Part shown: positions 1-5,115 of the stretch, one piece after another
How positions within the stretch are numbered: the first letter of the stretch is position 1
Layout: each line of letters begins with the position of its first letter
Assembly: GCA_025359705.1 (NCBI GenBank)
Contig: JANYFS010000466.1
Span: forward strand, 1 to 6,641
DNA length: 6,641 bases
Origin: Deinococcales bacterium
GTDB lineage: Bacteria > Deinococcota > Deinococci > Deinococcales > Deinococcaceae
Reading direction: 5' to 3'
Position numbers and translations under genes: made by a program
The notes under the pieces: generated by a model
What the model was told of the DNA's origin: nothing
The model's database searches: none
Seen by the model: the letters and a program-made list of their open reading frames with translations, nothing else

Positions 1-74
1 GACGAAAAGTCAAAAAAATGTTTTGGTTTTTTAGTAGCTTTTTATTGGATTTCATGTTATTTTTATTATGGATA

Positions 75-104
75 TTGTACGCTCGCCAATTTTTAGATTA
101 TTTT
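75..104 (+). promoter_or_regulatory. Candidate promoter for the pilin gene
   Basis: A TTGTAC hexamer (75-80) lies 18 bases before TATTTT (99-104), a plausible but imperfect -35/-10 pair in an AT-rich stretch upstream of the pilin. It would give a 5' leader of roughly 65-70 bases that includes a strong Shine-Dalgarno sequence. Other hexamers nearer the gene (for example TATACC around 137-142) could serve instead, so the exact promoter is uncertain. Confidence 0.3.
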
Positions 105-111
105 TTCTAAA
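92..111. repeat. Short inverted repeat upstream of the pilin
   Basis: TTTAGA (92-97) and TCTAAA (106-111) form a perfect 6-bp inverted repeat with an 8-base spacer that overlaps the candidate -10 region. It could be an operator for a dimeric regulator, but it is short and AT-rich and may be chance. Confidence 0.25.
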
Positions 112-178
112 CACGCAATAATCGCCCAAGAGGACATATACCATACCTTAACCTCGAGGGCAACCAAGGAGTACCACC

Positions 179-583
179 ATGAAGAACCATAAAACCCAAG
201 GCTTCACCCTGATCGAGTTGCTCATCGTTATCGCCATCATCGGAATCTTGGCTGCTGTATTGATCCCCAACCTGTTGGCTGCTCGTGTATCTGCCAACAA
301 ACGTGCCGTACAAGCCCATTCTTCGAATGTATACAAAGCACTCGAAGCTGCCTTAGCGGATAGCACGGGTGCCTCAGTTGCTGGTATTCTTACCGCATAC
401 GGTGCTACGTGTACAGGTGCACAGAACGCTCAATCCTTTGGTTGGACTTCTGCTCCTGGAACTGTTCTGGGTACAGGTGGTTCTTGTGCTATGGTTGCTA
501 ACGGTCAGGACTTTAAGGTTACTGTTGTTGGTGATGCTAGCTCAGGTGCTGTTACCTCGATCAACGGTGGCGTACCCTTCTAA
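179..583 (+). CDS. Type IV major pilin-like protein (PilA family)
   Basis: This is a 134-residue prepilin. It has a short basic leader (residues 1-8) ending in Gly8, then the class III signal GFTLIELLIVIAIIGILAA. Prepilin peptidase should cut between Gly8 and Phe9 and methylate Phe9, with the conserved Glu5 of mature pilin at Glu13. The hydrophobic helix continues to about residue 36 with the family-typical IPNLLAAR. The C-terminal domain is small, rich in Gly, Ser, Thr and Ala, and has two cysteines (Cys78, Cys103) that could form the usual pilin disulfide. The start is fixed by AAGGAG at 166-171, seven bases before the ATG. Codons favour GCT, GGT and GTT, unlike the neighbouring genes, which fits high expression or a different origin. 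The N-terminus resembles Thermus PilA4. It is likely a structural subunit of pili for motility or DNA uptake; a minor pilin or type II secretion pseudopilin is the alternative. A hairpin follows the stop. Confidence 0.93.
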   Translation: MKNHKTQGFTLIELLIVIAIIGILAAVLIPNLLAARVSANKRAVQAHSSNVYKALEAALADSTGASVAGILTAYGATCTGAQNAQSFGWTSAPGTVLGTGGSCAMVANGQDFKVTVVGDASSGAVTSINGGVPF

Positions 584-618
584 ATCTGAAGTAGTTTGGG
601 TTTAAAGTTATGTTAAAA

Positions 619-663
619 AACAGCCCAAAAACCACCTGATAAGGGTTAGGTTTTTGGGCTGTT
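619..663. terminator. Perfect 15-bp hairpin between convergent genes
   Basis: Arms 619-633 and 649-663 are perfectly complementary over 15 bp with a 15-base loop that can itself pair partly (ACC 634-636 with GGT 644-646). Read on the minus strand the stem is followed by a run of six U (complement of 615-620), a classic intrinsic terminator for the ligase-like gene that ends at 714. On the + strand no T-run follows, so it would end pilin mRNA less efficiently, or act mainly as a 3' stabilising structure. Confidence 0.85.
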
Positions 664-713
664 GAGGTATAAATATGAATAGGCACAATCAAGATTTTTC
701 AGGGGTAAATTTT

Positions 714-2111
714 TTAATTACTATCTAAAATCATACTTCTTTTTTCTACATTTTCTTTAACTTTTTGTTCTTTGGATAAAGGGATAGCACAAATTAAAAT
801 GATCCAAAAAAGTGCGTTTAATTCATACCCCAGATACCAAAACCATAAATATATATATAAGGTTGATGCAGCTAGTGAAAATGCAGATTTTTTAAATTGA
901 GTCACGGACCAAAGCATCATTATAAAAAGAATAATAAATGAAAATATCCCCCAACTAGCTAAAAAATCGATATGACTATTGTGAGATGTCCAAAAATAAA
1001 CTGGTGAAGACAGTTGTCTATCTTGTCCCTGGTTTCGCCATTCGAAAACAAAATCACTATTTTCGGGTGGGGCATTTGTATCTGGAATATAAAGCAACTT
1101 ACCTAAACCTTCATATCGGGTTAAGATCTCCGTTTTAAAAAAAGATTCAATTCTATCTTTTTTCATGTATTTCCACCAATATATTTGATTAGAACCCGAC
1201 CCAAACCAAGGGGTATCTAGCCAGCCTGCCAGACTGACTTGTATATATTCGTTACGTGTTTGCGTTGTTGCGGCGCGCCCCGGATCTTGAGCGCCTACTT
1301 GTTTTTGTGCAACCACAAACCAAGACCCTACCACCAGTAAGGTCGCAGACGCTCCTAAAACAATGGATTGTAGGCGTGTATTTTTTTGGATAAACAAGAG
1401 AATTAGAGCTACTGCTAAACCTAATAGACCCGCACGATTTCCAGTTAAACCAACAGCAATAACGTTGAGTGCAAAACCCAGCAAATAAATATTCTTTTTT
1501 GTTTCACCGTACTTAAAAGCAAAGAGTGTAGCAATAACAGCACAATAACCTGCCAAAAATCCCGTACTGCCAAAAGCGGCGGAAGGAATATCTGCCAGAC
1601 GAAAGACTTTTTTCACCAAAGCCTGACCTATAGCCACTTCAATCATGGCCATAATTGAAATGATCACACCTGTTATCAGTAGAGAGTTTAGTATTCGATC
1701 ATTTGCACCTTTATCTTCTTGTCTTCGCAAAAAAACTAAAATCATACACAATAAAAATTCAAAAATTGTCAAAGATGCACCATAAGTATTTACAAACAAA
1801 CCGAAAAATGCAACACCTGGGAATTTAGAAAGCATTGACGAAATAAGAATGAAGATCCCAAGCAAAATGATTAACAATATGATTTTATTGTTCCATACCC
1901 ATTTTGGGAAATATGTAATATCTGAGAGTTTGGATTTGGGATGAAGCGCAAACTCGAGCAATAAGCCCCCAGCTAGAAAAAAATGTAAAAGGTAATTACG
2001 AACAAAAACACCGTAGGTAAGGGTAAAATTATCTGTCCAATTCGGGTAAAAAACCAAAGGGTATAAAAAGACAAAGGCAGGCCACCACCACTTTCTCAGG
2101 AATTCTAACAT
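714..2111 (-). CDS. O-antigen ligase/polymerase-like membrane protein (Wzy_C/WaaL superfamily)
   Basis: This 465-residue protein has about ten or more hydrophobic segments. It carries the superfamily signatures in order: TGNRAGLLG (223-231), the region with Arg286 and DTPWFGSGSNQ (299-309), a large extracytoplasmic loop (about 270-380), and SHNSHIDFLASWGI (376-389) just before the last helices. Such enzymes move a lipid-linked glycan onto another molecule: lipid A core (WaaL), a growing polymer (Wzy) or pilin (TfpO/PglL). An open frame extends upstream to 2324, but it crosses the tRNA gene and a terminator, so I start at the ATG at 2111, just after a -10 box. The gene is AT-rich, and apart from two CTCGAG sites near its 5' end it lacks the palindrome abundant elsewhere, suggesting acquisition by transfer. 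It converges on the pilin gene, so a pilin glycosylation role is possible. The family is well supported; the substrate is not known. Confidence 0.9.
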   Translation of the reverse strand: MLEFLRKWWWPAFVFLYPLVFYPNWTDNFTLTYGVFVRNYLLHFFLAGGLLLEFALHPKSKLSDITYFPKWVWNNKIILLIILLGIFILISSMLSKFPGVAFFGLFVNTYGASLTIFEFLLCMILVFLRRQEDKGANDRILNSLLITGVIISIMAMIEVAIGQALVKKVFRLADIPSAAFGSTGFLAGYCAVIATLFAFKYGETKKNIYLLGFALNVIAVGLTGNRAGLLGLAVALILLFIQKNTRLQSIVLGASATLLVVGSWFVVAQKQVGAQDPGRAATTQTRNEYIQVSLAGWLDTPWFGSGSNQIYWWKYMKKDRIESFFKTEILTRYEGLGKLLYIPDTNAPPENSDFVFEWRNQGQDRQLSSPVYFWTSHNSHIDFLASWGIFSFIILFIMMLWSVTQFKKSAFSLAASTLYIYLWFWYLGYELNALFWIILICAIPLSKEQKVKENVEKRSMILDSN

Positions 2112-2118
2112 GCTCGAG

Positions 2119-2127
2119 ATTGTAGCA
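2119..2127 (-). promoter_or_regulatory. Extended -10 promoter, probably leaderless, for the ligase-like gene
   Basis: On the minus strand TGC (2127-2125) is followed directly by TACAAT (2124-2119), an extended -10 element of the TGnTANNNT form. Seven bases, consisting of CTCGAG plus C, separate it from the ATG at 2111, which puts the expected transcription start at or next to the A of the ATG. No Shine-Dalgarno sequence and no good -35 box are visible. This supports both a leaderless mRNA and the chosen start codon. Confidence 0.6.
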
Positions 2128-2137
2128 GTTCTATACC

Positions 2138-2174
2138 AAAAAAGCGCCCCCTCGAGAGAGGGGGATTCTTTTTT
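2138..2174 (-). terminator. Intrinsic terminator after tRNA-Leu
   Basis: CCCCCTC (2147-2153), a GAGA loop (2154-2157) and GAGGGGG (2158-2164) form a GC-rich 7-bp stem. On the minus strand a run of six T (complement of 2138-2143) follows it, about 35 bases beyond the tRNA CCA end, so it should end the tRNA transcript. The + strand also has a T-rich tail (2166-2174), so it could work in both directions. A CTCGAG copy (2151-2156) is built into the stem and loop. Confidence 0.85.
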
Positions 2175-2200
2175 ACAGATTTTGGAGTACAGCTCGAGCG

Positions 2201-2287
2201 TGGTGCCGCGAGCGGGACTTGAACCCGCAAGAACTTGCGTTCGACAGATTTTAAGTCTGTTGCGTCTACCGATTTCGCCATCGCGGC
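2201..2287 (-). tRNA. tRNA-Leu (anticodon UAA)
   Basis: The minus strand folds into a complete 87-base class II tRNA with CCA encoded (complement of 2201-2203). The acceptor stem is GCCGCGA (2287-2281) pairing with TCGCGGC (2211-2205), with A as discriminator. The D arm contains the usual GGTAGACGC. The anticodon stem ACAGA/TCTGT encloses CTTAAAA, so the anticodon is TAA, reading UUA and by wobble UUG. The long variable arm has a GAAC/GTTC stem with a GCAA loop. The T arm is GCGGG, TTCAAGT, CCCGC. The long variable arm and A73 are leucine identity features. It has its own promoter upstream and a terminator downstream, so it is a single-gene unit. Confidence 0.98.
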
Positions 2288-2303
2288 AAGCGTTGACTCG
2301 AGC

Positions 2304-2331
2304 ATTATAGCGGACTTGGACCAAAGTTCAA
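2304..2331 (-). promoter_or_regulatory. Promoter of tRNA-Leu
   Basis: On the minus strand TTGAAC (2331-2326) and a consensus TATAAT (2309-2304) are separated by 16 bases, a strong housekeeping-type promoter. The -10 lies 16 bases before the mature tRNA 5' end (2287), leaving a leader of roughly 9 bases for RNase P to remove. A CTCGAG copy (2297-2302) begins one base past the -10, in the discriminator. Confidence 0.85.
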
Positions 2332-2429
2332 GGGTCTTGAAAATGCAGCAGGTATACGGCTCGAGAAGATACTTCAAACCAAGAAGTAAGATGCCCGCCC
2401 AGACCAGATTCAATAGGTCAAAAAGCGGA

Positions 2430-2458
2430 TTGAAACACCGTCCCAATTGAGCTACCCT
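2430..2458 (+). promoter_or_regulatory. Leaderless promoter of the yceD-moaC unit
   Basis: TTGAAA (2430-2435) and TACCCT (2453-2458) are exactly 17 bases apart. The -10 ends six bases before the ATG at 2465, so transcription should begin at or within a base or two of that ATG. No Shine-Dalgarno sequence is present. This is the leaderless layout known from Deinococcus and Thermus, and it favours the ATG at 2465 over the in-frame GTG at 2462. Confidence 0.72.
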
Positions 2459-2464
2459 TGAGTG

Positions 2465-3088
2465 ATGTCTTTACCCAAACACCCCAATAATCTCCAAGAC
2501 CCCACGATCGACTATCCCGATATTGATTTAAGCAAGGCACTGCGCGATCACAGCGATGCCGAGGTGGAGGGCGAATTTAGCCGTATCGCCTATTTGCAAA
2601 ACGAAGAAATGGCGATCCTCGAGACTTCCGAGCCTGCTTACTATGAGGTGCGCGTTACCCCAATGGATCACGACGAATTCTGGCTTTCGGGGCAACTGGA
2701 TGCCAAAGTGATGCAAGAATGCGCCCGTTGCCTGCGGCCCGTGGCGGTGGAGCTGAGTCTCGAGTTGGGGACCTTGCTGCGTTTTAATCCCAAAGTGGAA
2801 ACACCTTTCCTCGAGCAAGATGATGCGGGCCAAGAGATTTGGATTTTCAATAACTCCAACCTCGAGCTGTCGCCGTATTTTGCTGAAACCCTGCTGATTG
2901 GCTTGCCCATGTCGATTTTGCATGATCCCAACTGCAAAGGCTTGTGCATGACCTGTGGGCAAGATTTGAATGAAAGAACCTGCGAACACAACCAAGCAGT
3001 GAAAATTGTTCCGCTCGAGGAACAAGAAGAAGCCGCCCGCAAAAATCCCTTTGCCGCCCTGAAAGGTCTCGATTTACCTGATGAATAA
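2465..3088 (+). CDS. YceD/DUF177 family protein
   Basis: This 207-residue soluble protein has the layout of the DUF177 (YceD) family: an acidic variable N-terminus, a first cysteine pair CARC (Cys86, Cys89), a central part with the TFAE-like SPYFAETLLIGLPM segment (136-149), a second cysteine cluster CKGLCMTCG (Cys157, Cys161, Cys164) plus Cys173, and the conserved C-terminal NPFAALKGL. The cysteines suggest zinc binding. In Escherichia coli yceD lies upstream of rpmF (ribosomal protein L32), and plant and bacterial relatives act in 23S rRNA accumulation or processing, so a role in large-subunit assembly is likely. Here the next gene is moaC, 12 bp downstream, and no rpmF is present. I chose ATG 2465 because a -10 box ends six bases before it. 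An in-frame GTG directly precedes it at 2462. All five Leu-Glu pairs in it are encoded by CTCGAG. Confidence 0.93.
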   Translation: MSLPKHPNNLQDPTIDYPDIDLSKALRDHSDAEVEGEFSRIAYLQNEEMAILETSEPAYYEVRVTPMDHDEFWLSGQLDAKVMQECARCLRPVAVELSLELGTLLRFNPKVETPFLEQDDAGQEIWIFNNSNLELSPYFAETLLIGLPMSILHDPNCKGLCMTCGQDLNERTCEHNQAVKIVPLEEQEEAARKNPFAALKGLDLPDE

Positions 3089-3100
3089 TCGCGTGAAAAC

Positions 3101-3571
3101 ATGCCTAAGCTGACCCATTTTGAGGCGGGTCGCCCCAGCATGGTGGACATCAGCGACAAAACCCCCACCCCCCGCACAGCCATTGCGGAGGGGTTTGTTT
3201 TGCTGACCCCAACGGCGGCAGCGGCCCTCGAGGGGAACCCCAAAGGCAACCCGCTGAGTGTGGCGGAGCTGGCGGGAATTATGGGGGCCAAAAAAACCGC
3301 CGAGCTGATTCCGCTGTGTCACCCGCTGCTTTTGTCCAAAGTGGAGGTGCATTGCGAACAGTTGGCAGACTGCGTTCGCATTCAGGCCACGGTCAAAACT
3401 CGAGAGTCTACGGGCGTGGAAATGGAAGCCCTCACCGCCGTGAGCTTGGCGGCGCTGACTGTGTACGATATGCTCAAAGCCTCAAGCAAAGCCCTCGAGA
3501 TTTCTGGGATTCGTTTGCTGCATAAATCCGGCGGGAAATCTGGGGATTATCAGGCGGAACCAAAGATTTAA
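3101..3571 (+). CDS. moaC: Cyclic pyranopterin monophosphate synthase MoaC
   Basis: MoaC works with the radical-SAM enzyme MoaA in the first step of molybdenum cofactor synthesis, converting the 3',8-cyclo-GTP intermediate to cyclic pyranopterin monophosphate in the cytoplasm. The 156-residue length is normal and every diagnostic block is present: MVDISDK (14-20), NPKGNPLSVAELAGI (46-60), LIPLCHPLLLSKVEV (69-83), TGVEMEALTAVS (104-115), VYDMLKA (121-127) and KSGGKSGDY (142-150). By alignment with the E. coli enzyme as I recall it, the catalytic and binding residues Lys51, His77, Glu112, Glu114, Asp128 and Lys131 correspond to Lys48, His74, Glu107, Glu109, Asp123 and Lys126 here, so it should be active. 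The gene starts 12 bp after yceD with no clear ribosome binding site, so it is probably cotranscribed and translationally coupled. No other cofactor gene is in the window. Confidence 0.97.
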   Translation: MPKLTHFEAGRPSMVDISDKTPTPRTAIAEGFVLLTPTAAAALEGNPKGNPLSVAELAGIMGAKKTAELIPLCHPLLLSKVEVHCEQLADCVRIQATVKTRESTGVEMEALTAVSLAALTVYDMLKASSKALEISGIRLLHKSGGKSGDYQAEPKI

Positions 3572-3706
3572 GCCTCGAGCGTGGGATCATGGAAATTGTT
3601 TAATATTCCTTCATAAGGCATTTATATACAATTTATACACAAAAAAATAGAAGATTAAAAGATTTTAAATTGAATTAAATATTTTCCCCTCGAGCTATCA
3701 TATGCC

Positions 3707-3712
3707 TATACT
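3707..3712 (+). promoter_or_regulatory. Candidate -10 box for the 3755-5002 gene pair
   Basis: TATACT (3707-3712) lies 42 bases before the GTG start, after a strongly AT-rich stretch (about 3600-3690) that could act as an UP-like element. No convincing -35 sits 16-18 bases upstream; TTGAAT (3670-3675) with TATCAT (3696-3701) is an alternative pair with a long 20-base spacer. A promoter somewhere in this 183-base gap is likely because I see no terminator-coupled readthrough signal from moaC, but the exact site is uncertain. Confidence 0.35.
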
Positions 3713-3742
3713 TCAAATACAACACCCCGAAACGCAATACAT

Positions 3743-3748
3743 AAAGGA
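3743..3748 (+). promoter_or_regulatory. Ribosome binding site supporting a GTG start
   Basis: AAAGGA lies six bases before the GTG at 3755. It is one of only two clear Shine-Dalgarno sequences in the window (the other precedes the pilin) and fixes the GTG start. Confidence 0.75.
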
Positions 3749-3754
3749 ACCAAA

Positions 3755-4621
3755 GTGAAAATAGGACTTCTCAAAACACTTGCCCCGCAGACCATGATTT
3801 TCTGGGAGCATTTTATCAAAGAACTGGGACTCGAGGTGATTTTGCCCGAACTGAGCAACCTCGAGGCAATGGAATTGGGCGCGGGTTCTTTGCCCGAAGA
3901 GGCCAGTTTTATTCAATTGATGGTGGGCCAAGCCCTCGAGCTGGTGGAGCGTAGCCAAGTGATTGCGGTTCCTCAGCTCGAGCTGGATAACGACCTTCAG
4001 GACAACCCTCAACCATGGTTGATTGACCCTGTGGGGGTGCTGGCGCGACGCTTGAGCATGGGAAATGTTACGGCGCTGACCGTATATGGCGATGCCGAGG
4101 AAGTTCGCAAAAGTGCTTTTGCAGTGGGCAATAAATGGACGCACAGCCCAGCGGTAGTCAAGCGGGCTTGGGAAAAAAGCGCTCATTTGTTGAAGCGTCC
4201 AAACCTAGTTCCACAAATGATGTTGGCAGATCAGGCTAATGTACTGGTGATTGCCGCACCCATGCTGCTCGAGGAGGGTTTTTTGCTGGCGAACTTGCCG
4301 CAGGTTTTGCAAGACACCCATCTGCACCCCACCTATAGCCACAGCCTCGAGCGCAAAGTGTGTTTGGACTTTTACCCCCGCACCAAGCTGGAGCTGAGTT
4401 TAGACCTCGAGCGGGCGCAGGCGGGCGCACAGGCATTGCTCGAGGGGAAGGCCGCCACCAAAGGAATTTTGTATGTGGTGGCCCAAGGCGACGCGGCGGG
4501 TTTGATGTTTGCCCGCAAGTTACAGCGCATCGCCCGCAAGCCCACCCTGATTTTGCCCGTCCACCCCGACGGTTTCGACACAGCGGCCCTCGAGCAATTC
4601 GCCTCGAGCGTACGGGTGTAG
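3755..4621 (+). CDS. Cysteine-poor protein resembling the DUF2229/2-hydroxyacyl-CoA dehydratase-related family
   Basis: This soluble 288-residue protein starts at a GTG with a good ribosome binding site. From memory of the family its pattern follows DUF2229/HgdB-like proteins: MKIGLLKTL at the start, FWEHFIKELGLEVI (16-29), a following helix with QLMVGQALELVERSQVIAVPQ-type spacing (54-74), a central segment ANVLVIAAPMLLEEGFLLANL (161-181) where relatives have a conserved GRPY region, and a final Rossmann-like segment GILYVVAQGD...LILPVHPDGFDT (237-276). The cysteines that hold iron-sulfur clusters in dehydratases are absent; the only cysteine is Cys203. If the relationship is right, it is a fold relative that lost the cluster and probably the reaction. 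Three bases separate it from the small membrane protein downstream, so the two are likely made together. That it is a real gene is near certain; the family is a moderate guess and the function unknown. Confidence 0.5.
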   Translation: MKIGLLKTLAPQTMIFWEHFIKELGLEVILPELSNLEAMELGAGSLPEEASFIQLMVGQALELVERSQVIAVPQLELDNDLQDNPQPWLIDPVGVLARRLSMGNVTALTVYGDAEEVRKSAFAVGNKWTHSPAVVKRAWEKSAHLLKRPNLVPQMMLADQANVLVIAAPMLLEEGFLLANLPQVLQDTHLHPTYSHSLERKVCLDFYPRTKLELSLDLERAQAGAQALLEGKAATKGILYVVAQGDAAGLMFARKLQRIARKPTLILPVHPDGFDTAALEQFASSVRV

Positions 4622-4624
4622 GCT

Positions 4625-5002
4625 ATGAAAATGAAACTGCCCGCTACACTGACTGCGCCCTTTCGTTGGCTGAACACCGTAGACCCCACCCCTGGCTTTG
4701 GTGCGGGCAAAATCCTGCGTTTGGTGGTGAAAGCGGTTATTTTTGCACTTTTGGCAATGCTGCTGCAAACAGTGTTGATTTTGCTACGGGTTCCCTATGT
4801 CAGCACTTTTTGGGGCCAAATTGTGGTGCTGATGATTGTGTACATCCCCTTTTTCCGTTGGATGAATGCCGAATTTTTGTACCGCCCTACTGCCCCCTCG
4901 AGTGGGGCCAAAGCTGGGGCCAAGTTGGGCAAGGATGGCAAGAAAATTAAGGTTAAGAAAGCCAAGTATTCGGGGGTGAAGGGGAAAGGGCCGAAGTTCT
5001 AG
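4625..5002 (+). CDS. Small two-helix membrane protein with a lysine-rich tail
   Basis: I do not recognise this 125-residue protein. It has a short N-terminal region containing WLNTVDPTPGFG (15-26), two hydrophobic helices (about 31-54 and 62-79) joined by a short turn, and a basic C-terminal tail (94-125) with about 12 lysines and several glycines. By the positive-inside rule the tail, and hence both ends, should be cytoplasmic. The tail could bind nucleic acid, ribosomes or acidic lipids, but nothing shows which. The ATG follows the upstream TAG after three bases (TAGGCTATG) with no strong ribosome binding site, so translation is probably by reinitiation. A second ATG two codons later (4631) is an alternative start. 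A CTCGAG at 4897-4902 is read here as Ser-Ser. Confidence 0.82.
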   Translation: MKMKLPATLTAPFRWLNTVDPTPGFGAGKILRLVVKAVIFALLAMLLQTVLILLRVPYVSTFWGQIVVLMIVYIPFFRWMNAEFLYRPTAPSSGAKAGAKLGKDGKKIKVKKAKYSGVKGKGPKF

Positions 5003-5062
5003 GGCAGTTGTCCGTCATGCGTTTTCCGTTTAAAAATAGTCGTGAGTATTGTGTCCCGAACA

Positions 5063-5093
5063 ACTAAATTACTTTTTGACTGAGTAATTTAGT
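5063..5093. terminator. AT-rich 11-bp hairpin between convergent genes
   Basis: ACTAAATTACT (5063-5073) and AGTAATTTAGT (5083-5093) are perfectly complementary with a 9-base loop. It lies in the 113-base gap between the convergent membrane-protein and peptidase genes. The stem is AT-rich, and only a weak T-rich tail (TATTTCTAT) follows on the + strand and none on the minus strand. A bidirectional transcript end is the most natural role, but a protein-binding palindrome is possible. I see nothing else in 5003-5062. Confidence 0.5.
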
Positions 5094-5115
5094 CGTATTT
5101 CTATAGACAAATGCT

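Noticed and set aside
1..99. A short open stretch on the + strand from the window start to a TAG near position 97-99, possibly the tail of an upstream gene.
   Set aside because: It is only about 31-32 codons, very AT-rich and without recognisable protein character. It looks like intergenic DNA.
2112..2324. N-terminal extension of the ligase-like gene by 71 codons.
   Set aside because: The extension translates the tRNA gene and its terminator. The ATG at 2111 has a -10 box seven bases upstream and begins a normal membrane-protein N-terminus.
2105..2446. A minus-strand frame whose first ~40 residues look like a small membrane segment (DLLNLVWAGILLLGLKYLL).
   Set aside because: It needs a TTG start without a ribosome binding site, overlaps the yceD promoter region and then runs through the tRNA-Leu promoter, the tRNA and its terminator. 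A decayed gene remnant is possible but not supported.
2668..3352. Long minus-strand open frames opposite yceD and moaC.
   Set aside because: They are mirror frames of well-identified + strand genes, with no start signals of their own and no recognisable domains.
3572..3754. A terminator after moaC (CCTT/AAGG at 3608-3618 and AAATTG/CAATTT flanking repeats).
   Set aside because: The stems are only 4-6 bp and AT-rich, with no T-run, so they do not amount to a terminator.
4360..4950. A 196-codon + strand frame overlapping the 3755 gene and the small membrane protein.
   Set aside because: It is out of frame with two better-supported genes, has an Arg/Pro/Gly/Cys-rich composition typical of shadow frames, and has no ribosome binding site.
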